A stretch of 64,000 nucleotides of DNA. Source: Heterobilharzia americana (lineage: Eukaryota; Platyhelminthes; Trematoda; Strigeidida; Schistosomatidae). The notes beneath the pieces are model-generated. The model saw only the letters and a list, made by a program, of their open reading frames with translations, was not told where the DNA came from and searched no databases. Positions 54,664-63,720 of the stretch are shown one piece after another; the stretch's first letter is position 1; every line of letters begins with the position of its first letter. The DNA is taken from contig OX104127.1 of NCBI GenBank assembly GCA_944470555.2, positions 158,385,276 to 158,449,275 on the forward strand, read 5' to 3'. Both the position numbers and the translations under genes were made by a program.

Positions 54664-54810
54664 AATCTAAGATAAACGTTTCGTCCCATTTCGGACTCAT
54701 CAGCCGGACATATTTGCCTCCAAGCGCATGATACTGTCTCAATTAGGACTCGAACCCCAGACCAATGTTATCAAATACCAGAGGACTGATAATTGAACTT
54801 CTAGGTGTTC
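54664..54810 (-). mobile_element. Smα-like SINE remnant, antisense, catalytic core kept
   Basis: The hammerhead at 54664-54709 (minus) has intact CTGATGA, a 4-bp stem II GTCC-GAAATG-GGAC and intact GAAA followed by CGTTTATC. The returning stem I strand has decayed (TTAGAT against TGTCCGG), so it should not cleave efficiently. The tRNA-like B box (GGGTTCGAGTCC) is at 54748-54759. 54810-55180 has no feature. Confidence 0.6.
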
Positions 54811-55189
54811 TTTGCAAAAACACATCAGCTGATTGTTATAAGGTGGTCGAATTATAAGAAATAGCCTCAGCAGTCTGTTTAACACAAATCGTCTAATTTT
54901 GTTCCTTCAAAAAATGTATTCCAGTTGCGGTTGTTTGATCATACAACAATAATTTCGCCTTCTTTAATAAAGTTCAAATAAAATAGTTTCTATGACATTT
55001 TGGTGGCAAAAAAATCTTTCCACTGGAATAACGTAACGACATAGTCTTTAGGTTATCTAACATTTCTTAAGCTGATGGGTAGAATAGATAAAAAGCGAAT
55101 CACTTTATTAGTTTTCGTATACAAAATGGAGGGATAAAATAATCATTTAGATTTTTGTTGGATATTGACTGGTTGACTAACAAAATCAA

Positions 55190-55405
55190 CCTATAACCTC
55201 GCATATAGGTGTGTTGGCTCAACTTGCCACACTTTACAGTCCTTTACAGAGAACGAATGGAAAGAAAAAGGCTGATTCCTTTTTTCTCGGGGACCCCAAA
55301 CAGGCAGTATACATCTTCTCACAGGCCAACAGTAAGAGACTCCATTGACTGGTACCACATCTTTGTTCGACCCCCACGAACCCTCTTCCAACTTATCCAA
55401 TTTCC
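55190..55405 (-). mobile_element. Non-LTR family 2, C-terminal fragment, antisense
   Basis: The minus-strand frame gives DKLEEGSWGSNKDVVPVNGV, then CILPVWGPREKRNQPF, matching the C-terminal end of family 2 (GWKKxRGGQxKTW...CRLPGWGPRDxRNQW). The plus-strand frame 55209-55478 is its shadow. 55405-55600 has no clear feature. Confidence 0.55.
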
Positions 55406-55668
55406 CCTAACATTGGACATCGGGTTAGTCGGTGGCTTGGCATGCCAAGTGCATGTCAAAGCCATCTCATTCGACTGAGGTCCAAAGCCCTATAAATCGA
55501 CCTAGCTGACTCATCTAGTACCCTTCACCCGACCTCAACATCACTCACGCAGCGATTCCACCAAACGGTGACACATCTGTGATCAAAATCCTATAATGTT
55601 GAAATGACGGAGAATAGTTATAGCTCAGGTGGATGGTCTTGGTGGTATGTTGTTCTGTAAGCTGGGTT

Positions 55669-55733
55669 GTTTAATTGTAAAGCTTTCATCATCAGTCTAG
55701 ACAGCGACATCATCAGCATTAACTTCACTATGA
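55669..55733 (-). ncRNA. PLE-associated hammerhead-like ribozyme
   Basis: AAGTTAATG, CTGATGA, T, GTCGCTGTCTAGAC..., GAAA, AAGCTT-type stem III, then ACAATTAAAC. The stem I strands GTTAATG and CAATTAAAC can pair with one bulge. The 3' side of stem II (TGATGAT) pairs less well than in the 43771 copy. Confidence 0.6.
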
Positions 55734-56009
55734 AGTCAGTTGTAAATATCTCTCCGTGAGTGATTTAGTGGCTTGCTCTGACGATGTGGTTTGTGATTGG
55801 TTGTTTTTTTTGATTGTTGTGTCATTGACTGACTATATATAGACTTTCCTGTTAGTTGTTCTTCTGCTTCACCTCTCACCTTTCTGTCGTTTGTCATTCT
55901 TCTTATTGGTTGAGTGATTGGGTCTATGTCCATGTATCTATTAATTCCTGATTGACCGACTGACGTGAATGCCAAGCTTCTAGGAATTCACTGATATTCT
56001 TTGTATTTC

Positions 56010-56034
56010 CTCTCTCTCTCTCTCTCTCTCTCTC
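56010..56034. repeat. (CT)n run inside PLE A coding DNA
   Basis: Longer than the equivalent run at 41902-41924; the flanking sequence is the same in both copies. Confidence 0.9.
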
Positions 56035-57056
56035 CCAAAATTTCTACATTGTCGAAACTGAACTCATCTCCATAATGGTTATCCACGTTCACTGAAATGA
56101 GTGATGAAATGTCATGACGTTTAGTAGACAATTGGTGCTCATATAGATGGAGGTGAAGAGGGCGACCACTTTGTCCAATATAGTGTTGACTACAGTTATT
56201 GCAGTTGACTTTGTAAATGATATTCGGTTTGTCTTCTTTGCTTGTTGCATCCTTTGATCAGTCTGCATAATAGAGTTTGGAGGGGATTTGTTGGTTGATG
56301 AGTGGCCACACGAATTCGAAGTGGTTTCAGTAATCTTGTTGTGATTTCTGATATACTCTTTATGTACGGTAGGATGATGCGTTTATTGGTTTCTGTCGAT
56401 GACTTTGTAGTTGATGATGTACAGGAAAGGCATCTTGTGATAAAGTTTTGTGGGTAGCCAGCCGTTCTTCTTTAGGGTGGACATCAAGTAATTTTCTTCC
56501 TTTCTCCGTCAAGTTGTTGTACTGTGCAGTTTGTTCTCACTCTTTTGAATAGAGTTTGCACGCAACTGATTTCGTGTGTCGTTGGGTTGTTGCTATTGTA
56601 GTTGAGGATTTGGTCAGTGTGTGTTGGCTTCCTATATACTTCGGTTTCCAGCTTCCTCGTATTTGTTCTATTGACCAGAACATCCAGGAATAGTAGTTGG
56701 TTGTTTGACTCCTTCTCTATTGTGAATTTGATGTCATTGAAAACGTTGCTGATCAAATTGTGGGTGTCTTCTATAACATCTTTTTTAATGATGACAAAAG
56801 TGTTGTCCCCATAGCGAATCCAAATTTTTGGTTTGATCACAGGTAGAATAATGGTTTCTGCTCTCTGCATCACTGTTTCTGCAATTAGTCTGGATATCGG
56901 TGATCCCAATGGAGTTTCTTTTATCTGTCTGTATATCTTGCCGCTGAATTGGAAGTATGTTGTCAAGCAAAGGTGGATGAGTTTCATCACACTTGAACAT
57001 TTGAGTTTTCTGAGTTCTGTAAGGCTTGTGTCTTCAGTGAGCAGAAGGGACACAGG

Positions 57057-57060
<4 letters not shown>

Positions 57061-57114
<54 letters not shown>
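57061..57114. repeat. (TA)n microsatellite at the PLE A 5' junction
   Basis: About 27 TA units framed by GGATCA and TGATCA, starting within a few bases of the last PLE homology. It creates the misleading long frame 56484-57245. Confidence 0.97.
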
Positions 57115-57118
<4 letters not shown>

Positions 57119-57199
57119 CATATGAATCTGAACTAGTTGGAAGCATCATGTCGGCGACTGCGATAAACGCTATATTCACCTTAATTTTATTCGCCTCTG

Positions 57200-57260
57200 C
57201 AGCTGAGTGACTTTTAACGAGTGAATCACAGGTTCGAACCCCCACTCCATCTACCTAATT
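57200..57260 (+). mobile_element. tRNA-like remnant
   Basis: GCAGCTGAGTGACTTTTAAC and ATCACAGGTTCGAACCCCCA carry decayed A/B boxes. No ribozyme follows. 57260-57670 has nothing recognisable. Confidence 0.35.
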
Positions 57261-57674
57261 TTAAGCAGTCAGATATTGTCATTCATCCTCAAATAACAGA
57301 TTTGGCTCATCGCTTCGAACATAAGTATGTATAGGCTCACTGACAGAGTTTTGTTTAATTGTAGTTAGTTTGAAATGACCTACTTGATGCAGTCAGTTAG
57401 TCAGATAATATCAACATGGAACCTGGTAGTGTTGCATAGCTGTTCAGGTTCTTCAAGTCCAACGGTAAATAAAATAACAAAGAACTATAAGAAGATAAAG
57501 ATGAATAGTCTCCAAACATAGGATTTGATTGTTATCCATACCTCAACTGGTAAGCTTACATTTCCTTACCCGGCTGAAACTAACAATCGGAAACTTCAAG
57601 GATTCACGTCACGTTTAAGTTTCACTGTCTCTAGTCTTTTTCTAGCCTAAACTTGTCTTGACCAGCATTGTATA

Positions 57675-57980
57675 TTAAGATAGATGGTGAAAGCAGTTGA
57701 TTTTAGTCAGAAGGTAATTTAGTCCAGACAGAGGTGTGATAGCAGTCAATACTTCTTGGCTGCTTCCGCCATGTTTTGTTGGTACTTTTTTGCTATAGTT
57801 GAAGAAGAAATTGGATTGTATGATAGCATAGTCTAAAAGATATCTGCTTTGGTTGTTTACAAGCAGCCTTTTAGAAGGTTTACCATTAAAAACTGTCAGT
57901 GTTTCATTTGGAGTAGAAAAATTCTTACTGATACCTAAATACTGTAGGGCGGAGAGAAGTGTGTTGTTTTTAAGGCCCAT
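57675..57980 (-). CDS. Unidentified 101-codon open frame
   Basis: The peptide (ATG at 57980; SRYLLDYAIIQSNFFFNYSK, KVPTKHGGSSQEVLTAI) has a normal amino-acid balance and no retroelement motif I know. An acceptor-like CTTCTCTCCGCCCTACAG lies inside it near 57940, so it could be an exon of a resident gene or a fragment of an unfamiliar element. No start context or donor supports either. Confidence 0.25.
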   Translation of the reverse strand: MGLKNNTLLSALQYLGISKNFSTPNETLTVFNGKPSKRLLVNNQSRYLLDYAIIQSNFFFNYSKKVPTKHGGSSQEVLTAITPLSGLNYLLTKINCFHHLS

Positions 57981-57984
57981 CCAT

Positions 57985-59170
57985 TCAGTTCACAGCAAAA
58001 ATCACTGTTATTATATCTCATAAAGCGTCCAGTATAACTCCTGTCTCAGACACCTAACATTCTGTTAACTATTCACAGTATAATGGTTATTTCTCTTGGT
58101 TTTATAGCTACCAATCAGACCTTCCTATAATGATACGACTTCAAGTAGCGGTAACCTTAACCAGCATAGCCCATTTTGTCGTCGAGATATTTAAACATAA
58201 TGATAACATGAAGGTGGTAGTTATCAGTTGGGATTTTTTTACCAAGATTTCGATAGTGAGAGATAACAGAAGCTTGTAACCTGGTATAGACATCGATCAC
58301 TTCAGGATGCTGTACTTCACACTAGTATACGAAGAACAAAAAGGTAGGAAAAGATTTATATTAAAGTAGACAAAGGTATATTGAATGAGGAGGAATTTGA
58401 AACCTTGATGTTAGAGAGAACGTTCAAACATTTAAAGATGTAAAAACCTGAATACATTTACTCTATTTTAATCGATATATAACCATGTCACTAAACCTTC
58501 CCAACTATTGATTTTCAACATCATTGAGGAATCCAGTCAAGCAGTCAACACATCTTTATACTGCTCAGATGAATATTCAGAGAGTTCATGGACTTGTTCC
58601 ATGTCTTAATCTGAACACTCTCAGTCTGTTTCCACACTTATCCTATTTTAGCTAAGATAGAACATTAACGAAGTGTTCATAGTTTGGCATTTCATAGAAC
58701 TTGTCTAATCCACCTTAATCACTTGATAAGATATCAGCTGAACTCACCTTAGTACTAACATAATTTAAATCAACGTGCATATTTATTTATATACATAGTT
58801 GAGTTATATGTAGAAATGGAGAAAATTCTATATAAGTAAAAATACTTTTATATTTCATTGTAAGAAATCTTTCATAATCTTTTATGTTCATAATAACGAA
58901 AGTATATTAGTGCATTATCATATGACTTTTAAGGATAGATAGGTGATATATGTGAACTGAATAACTAACGTGTAACTAGGTTATTCAAAGAAATTTCAAC
59001 TAATGAGGTACCGAAACTCTTTAATGGATTCACTAACTGTTAGCTATTTCATCTTTTTCTAATCTATACAAAGATTATATTATCCAGTGGTATGCATTAA
59101 AAAGACATTTAATTTAGTTAGATGTTAAGTTGATAAAATGATTTATCAGAGTTATCAGTTACAAATACTA
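57985..59170. other. AT-rich stretch, no feature recognised
   Basis: No open frame over 60 codons with a domain, no SINE boxes and no ribozyme core were found. Confidence 0.5.
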
Positions 59171-59179
59171 AATATATTC

Positions 59180-59280
59180 GAGATAATAGAGAATATTTGT
59201 AGCTCAAGTGGATGATATTAGTTGAATTGTATTCTCTGAGCTGGATTGTTTAATCAATTAAACAACCCAGCTCATTGTTC
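59180..59280. repeat. PLE A tail fragment with a short palindrome
   Basis: GAGAATATTTGTAGCTCAAG and TGTATTCTCTGAGCTGGATT match PLE A tails. The tail is broken at GAGCTGGATTGTTTAATC, which then repeats as its own reverse complement (GATTAAAC...CCAGCTC type), so two tail ends meet head to head. Confidence 0.6.
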
Positions 59281-59289
59281 ATAATCATA

Positions 59290-59468
59290 TCAGTATGTAA
59301 TCATCCTATTTTTGGCATCTGATTTTCATAGTCCTGTCACCTCAGATTCTCTGTTTTTATTGCTAGTAAAATTTTCCATATCTCTGGTATGCATGATGGG
59401 TATTGCGTCATTTTTATTACATGTGTAGGCTGGGTGTTGGTTGATTCGATGAACAAAGATTCAGTAAT

Positions 59469-59505
<37 letters not shown>

Positions 59506-59524
59506 TAATTATATTGAACTTGAG
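59290..59524 (-). mobile_element. PLE family B 3' tail, part 2
   Basis: On the minus strand, GATTGATTACTGAATC...GAATCAACC and CATACCAGAGATATGGAAAA match the tail of the PLE B copy at 25755-25880. A (CT)n run (59469-59500) marks the same GAGATAGAGATTG site. It is separated from part 1 by the RTE insertion. Confidence 0.65.
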
Positions 59525-59537
59525 TACAGTGATTTTA

Positions 59538-60316
59538 AGACGGGAACTTCAAGTGAATGTAGAGATGACGGAAGTGATGATGAAGATGTCCAACCAACAA
59601 CAGTATCAACAACAAGCATCAATCACAACGAACGGGAGGAAACCAAAGGAAGTTGTCTCTTTCACCTACCTAAATAGGTAGCATCATTTCAAATACAGGC
59701 GGTGGAACAGATGAGGAAGTCAAAGCAGCCAGGATCGGAAAAGCAAGACAGGCTTTCATCATTCCGAAATCAGTGTGGAGATCTAATGCACTCGATATAA
59801 AGAACAATATACGGATTTTCAACACCAATTCAGTCAAGTCAGTGCTTCTATGTGATGATTCAGAGATTTGGCGCGTCACGAAAAGCATTTCAAACAAACT
59901 ACAGACATACATAATCAACAGCTGCCGCCTACGCTCACTCCATACTCAAGATCAGATTGTGAGAAAGAGTAAGCAACAAGAAACTCTGCTTGGCGACCAA
60001 CCAACTACCACCAACCCATCACCTAACAAATATGCAGAGGAAGAAAGTGGAGATGGATTGGACTGGGCATGCACTGAGAAGGCTGGTTGTGGAAATCATG
60101 TGTCAGGTCAGGCCGTTGAGTGGAATGCAAACGGGGAAACGACGAGTTGGTCGTTTGAGGCGAGTGTGACATGGAGGAGATGATGTGAGGAAGAAATGAA
60201 AGGTTGTGGGCAGTCGTGGAGTGCGGTTCGAAAGACTGCAGAGAAGAGAGTGAAATGGCGACGTGTTACTGAAGCTTTATGTTCCACTAGGAACCAAAGG
60301 GAAAAAATAATTATGA
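59538..60316 (+). mobile_element. RTE-like retrotransposon, 5'-truncated insertion (copy 10)
   Basis: Starts AGACGGGAACTTCAAGTGAA in the RT thumb region, carries the C-terminal frames (RKSKQQETLLGD, SVTWRR) and ends CACTAGGAACCAAAGGGAAA plus AATAATTATGA. Flanking TACAGTGATTTTA (59525-59537) and TACAGTGGTTTTA (60317-60329) are a 13-bp target-site duplication with one mismatch. Its last 400 bases are nearly identical to copy 9. Confidence 0.85.
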
Positions 60317-60329
60317 TACAGTGGTTTTA

Positions 60330-61225
60330 TCACACCCTACTGTAGGGTTATGTGTTGATGCATGCGTTACAAAGGTCGACTTACTTTCTAAATCATTGAT
60401 TTGATTAGGGTCTGTTATTCTATATTAAGCTAAATTCTTATTTTCCGCTATTCTTACGGACACCAACCGGCTTGTTTCACCTATGTACTTGACCTAACAG
60501 TCATTACATGGAATTTGATAGACTGAAGTACTTCTCTGTATTGGTTCTATCGGATCCTTAAGCTAGCTGAAAAAGCTTATCTCTGAGTGAGTTTGTTGTT
60601 GGAGATCCTACGTAAAGTTTCTAATGTACCTTCCCTTTAGAATAACACATTAGAGGCTATGAACTCCTTTCTACTCGTAGTGTTAGTATCACTTCGTTTC
60701 TTATGTGTTCCTACGAATTTTCTAATAAACTGTAGAGGATAATAATTAACTGTCAGTGCTTCTTTTATGTGCTTCAATTCATTGTTTAGGTCCTTGGACT
60801 GACTAGTCAGTTTCCTAGCTCTATCATTTAAACATTTGACTAAACCTGTCCTCAGTGACTGATTTACATTGAATGATATGACTTGAAGTCTAGATACCTG
60901 TTAGAATTTGTGGGTTTCCTGCAGAACATAGTATCTTAACCACCGTCTGTCCCTTGTTTTATTCTGCAATCCAACATTGGTAATTCTCCTCGTTCATTTT
61001 CCGCCACGTAAGTGAATTGGATTGGACCTACTATTGAATTCATATATGTGAGGAAATTGTCGATGTGTTCCTATTTCAACACAGTAAATATGTCATCCAC
61101 ATATCACCACCGTATCTTGGGTACAGAATTAACCATTTGCAAAGCCATGGTTTCCAAACTATCCATAAATATTTCAGCAACGTTTGGAGATATTGGCGAT
61201 CCGTGACACAATCCGAACCAGCAAT
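60330..61225 (-). mobile_element. PLE family B, RT palm to GIY-YIG, pseudogene, part 1
   Basis: Minus-strand frames from 61220: CHGSPISPNVAEIFMDSLET, then WWYVDDIFTVLK (YVDD intact, 61115-61080) and FLTYMNSIVGPIQFTYVAEN. ELPMLDCRI, a thumb with ALTVNYYPLQFIRKFVGTHK, and the decayed nuclease (about 60560-60380) follow. Same family as 24920-25880 but in better shape around the catalytic site. Motif A and the N-terminus are missing. Confidence 0.75.
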
Positions 61226-61299
61226 TTCTGCGTCTTGAAGATGGAACTAATATTTGGTTACTAAGTCAAATGATGTAATGCAGCGAATGTAAAGAGAAA

Positions 61300-61990
61300 T
61301 CAGAATTATAGGAGTAGAGGACTGTAATGTGGGAGAAGATCTGAATGAAAAGATTTTTGGGGATAAAAATATTCTTTTAGGTTATATCTATTCCAACTCA
61401 GATGACTAGACAAATTTTTTTGAATGCAGAGATCAGGCTTCAAAATATTAATTGTCATGGCCTCTGCAGTTTGAAGAAATCTAAGGGATATACTTTTCAT
61501 GAAACTTGCACGAACTATATAGATGACACTGAAACTATTTTCTGCATTTACTGGGAGGTCATTACCAATCAAATGTTCTAAGATAGAGCTGTGAGATGTC
61601 TTTTCTTTCTTTCTCTTCTCTGGAAATAGTCTGGTATATGTTCAACAGAGAGTGATTGTTGAGTACGGCTAATATATCTTACCCCACAGAAGCAGGTGAA
61701 ATGATAAACACACATCGAGGTGACCAAGGGAGTTAGCTTATCCTTCACACATAATCGAAGCATTGGGTTAGTGGAGAAAGTTAATCTGAGTTTGGCAGCG
61801 TAGAAATTTTTTCTCAATGTATATGCCAGGCGGTTTCTCAGTATATCTGCTGTTGTGTGTCCGTTGTGTCCCCGTAAGCTCATAAAAAGAGGCTTCTTAG
61901 GAACCATATAAGTGGAATGAAGTAGAAAAATAATTTTCTGGCTTTTCACGATCTTGTGGAGATCGCTTCTTCAGAGAATGTTAAATAGTG
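61300..61990 (-). mobile_element. PLE family C endonuclease region, with hammerhead-like motif upstream
   Basis: The frame 61949-61578 reads RNRLAYTLRKNFYAAKLRLT, then SMCVYHFTCFCGVRYISRTQ and SLSVEHIPDYFQRRERKK. A second frame (61572-61306) continues IGNDLPVNAENSFSVIYIVR and LQTAEAMTINILKPDLCIQK. Together they form linker, GIY-YIG nuclease and C-terminal part, split by one frame change. No RT is attached. Confidence 0.7.
61934..61980 (-). ncRNA. Hammerhead-like ribozyme at PLE C
   Basis: Minus strand: CATTCT, CTGAAGA, stem II AGCGATCT-CCACA-AGATCGT (six or seven pairs with one bulged G), GAAA, AGCC, AGAAAAT. Stem I pairs TTCT/AGAA. Both invariant blocks are intact. Stem III is minimal and partly unpaired. 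It overlaps the start of the nuclease frame. Confidence 0.6.
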
Positions 61991-62770
61991 ACTGGTTTAC
62001 AGAAAATGTCTGATATAACAGACTCATAAAAATCAATAAACGTTTCATATTATACCCGTTGGCACTTATCACAAACGAAGATAATCGTATGCGCGTGTAC
62101 ACTGTTACCTTTGAACCATAATTAAAATCTTAATATCTGATTATGTAAAGAATTTAAGGACAATAGAACTGTGTTAGTTGCGCTTATTTTATATAGTTCA
62201 TTGTGATAACTAAATCTTTAGAGTGATAGCGAGTGTGCACAAATAAGCAGATAAGGCATTGTATTTTCCAGTGATAGTGTGACTGTTCAATGATCTAGCT
62301 ACTCAACCTTCATATTTTGACTTACAAGTTTGAATACAGTTTCATATATCAGAATTTGGTAATTTATACCATTTCTGGGACTTTTTCTTTGGTTACATCC
62401 AGTTGCTTGTCTACATTTTGGGATAAACTATCTGACCAATCATAAGAAGTCTTCAGGAGATACTGAACATTATGCTATCTGATGTGGTGAAACTTTTCAC
62501 AAAAAAAGGAACATTATAAAAAGTAATTATTTAGACTTTAGAATTGAAGTGCCTACTGCGTACAACATATTCACCTTGTCTAGAGATGTAGAATATCATC
62601 TGAACGAGAAAAAAAACTGTTTCTGTATGAGGGATAAAACGGTTTCCTGCCTCATGAGTTGTCCCGTTGTTTTCATTGAATCACTACAGCTATGACCAGT
62701 TATTTTCCGTCAACTTTATTTCTTTATAATTCACTTATGTGTAGATAGTGTAAAGACTATTTTATAGTTT
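61990..62770. other. AT-rich stretch, no feature recognised
   Basis: No motif, open frame or repeat of note. Confidence 0.5.
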
Positions 62771-62775
62771 AGAAA

Positions 62776-62827
62776 GCGCTTCTCGTCTTACTTTGGAATC
62801 TTCAGTTGGATGTACCTGAACCTTAAT
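62776..62827 (-). mobile_element. Smα-like SINE remnant, antisense, part 1
   Basis: A hammerhead relic (minus: CATCCAACTGAAGATTCC, AAGACGAGAAGCG) with both core blocks damaged. The SINE is cut at 62827 by the family-2 insertion and resumes at 63597 with the tRNA-like part (GAATGACGTTGTTCACAC). Confidence 0.55.
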
Positions 62828-63582
62828 TTGTGCCACCTATGGCGCCGCCGTGATATTCGATTGTCTATTAAGGGTCGCGTGTACTGCCCAGCAGTCCACT
62901 CTGTTCTACGGCATGGCTGTGAAACATGGCCATTGAAAGTGGAGGATACAAAAAGGCTTCAGGTGTTTGACCACCGTTGCCTTCGTAGTATAGGACGTAT
63001 TCCATGGTGTCACCATGTGAGTAATGCAGAAGTCAGTTACAGAGTTTCAGGGAGAAGAGGTAAGTCAGTCGACGAGGTTATGAACCTTCATCAACTGGAA
63101 TAGCTGGTTGGGACACGTATTACGTACGCCTAGTCATCGATTGCCTCGTCACACAATGTTGGCCGAAGTAGGTCCAGGCTGGAAAAGGCTCGAGGTGTCC
63201 AGCCTAAAACATGGCACCAATGTATGAAGTCTCTGATTGTTGGTTTAAGCCATGTAGGACGATGCAGACTAAGTGGTTGGGGTCCACGGGACAAGAGGAA
63301 CCAGTGGTTGGAGACTGACTGTAGGTGATATGGCTCAGAACCGAAGTCAGTTGCGCAGATGTATACACACATTATCTTCATCTTAACAACGCTATACCGA
63401 ATGTCACCATTTTGTCACTCCTCTTTCCTTTCTCCTCGTACTTTATATTTCTTTTGACTGCATTCACTTATCTTCATCCTTCACCTCACTACCTTTTTAC
63501 TTGATGTGCTGATATGAGGTGTGGCAACTTGGACCGTTATGCAGTAATGCCTGGTCCTATGTTGATAATGATGATGATGATG
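62828..63582 (+). mobile_element. Non-LTR family 2, 5'-truncated insertion with target-site duplication
   Basis: The 97-codon frame 62810-63103 (LCHLWRRRDIRLSIKGRVYC, GCETWPLKVEDTKRLQVFDH, RCLRSIGRIPWCHHVSNAEV) is the C-terminal region of a non-LTR RT. It continues as LEWLGHVLRTPSHRLP and CRLSGWGPRDKRNQWLETDC with few breaks. It ends in (GAT)n at 63562-63582. ACCTGAACCTTAAT occurs at both edges (62814-62827 and 63583-63596), a perfect 14-bp duplication. It is a young-looking but 5'-truncated copy. Confidence 0.9.
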
Positions 63583-63596
63583 ACCTGAACCTTAAT

Positions 63597-63720
63597 GAAT
63601 GACGTTGTTCACACTATCAATTCAAATTTCGGAGCGTTATTCAATAGGCCAGTGAAGCATAGAAGCCATCTTCGCTTTTATCGAGTAGAGTCAGTTACCC
63701 GACCTCTGTTGGCCAATAGA
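63597..63720 (-). mobile_element. Smα-like SINE remnant, antisense, part 2
   Basis: It continues part 1 with the tRNA-like head (GTTCACACTATCAATTCAAA, GGAGCGTTATTCAATAGGCC), as in other antisense copies. 63720-64000 shows nothing recognisable. Confidence 0.5.

Larger units (their letters stand above)
55605..57058 (-). mobile_element. PLE family A, 5'-truncated (copy 2)
   Basis: Homologous to copy 1 from mid-RT (LLLTEDTSLTELRKLKCSS) to the tail, including PLGSPISRLIAE, YGDN (56813-56802; YxDD with the second Asp lost), the GIY-YIG region (about 56225-56045), the (GA)n run, the C-terminal tail and the hammerhead (55669-55733). The 5' break is at the CAGAAGGGACACA word, and (TA)27 follows at once. 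Its tail is longer than that of copy 1, reaching ATGACGGAGAATA at about 55605. Confidence 0.85.

Noticed and set aside
56484..57245. 253-codon open frame as one protein
   Set aside because: It fuses a truncated PLE RT to a (TA)n microsatellite translated as Tyr-Ile and to unrelated sequence; the fusion is an artefact of an unbroken frame.
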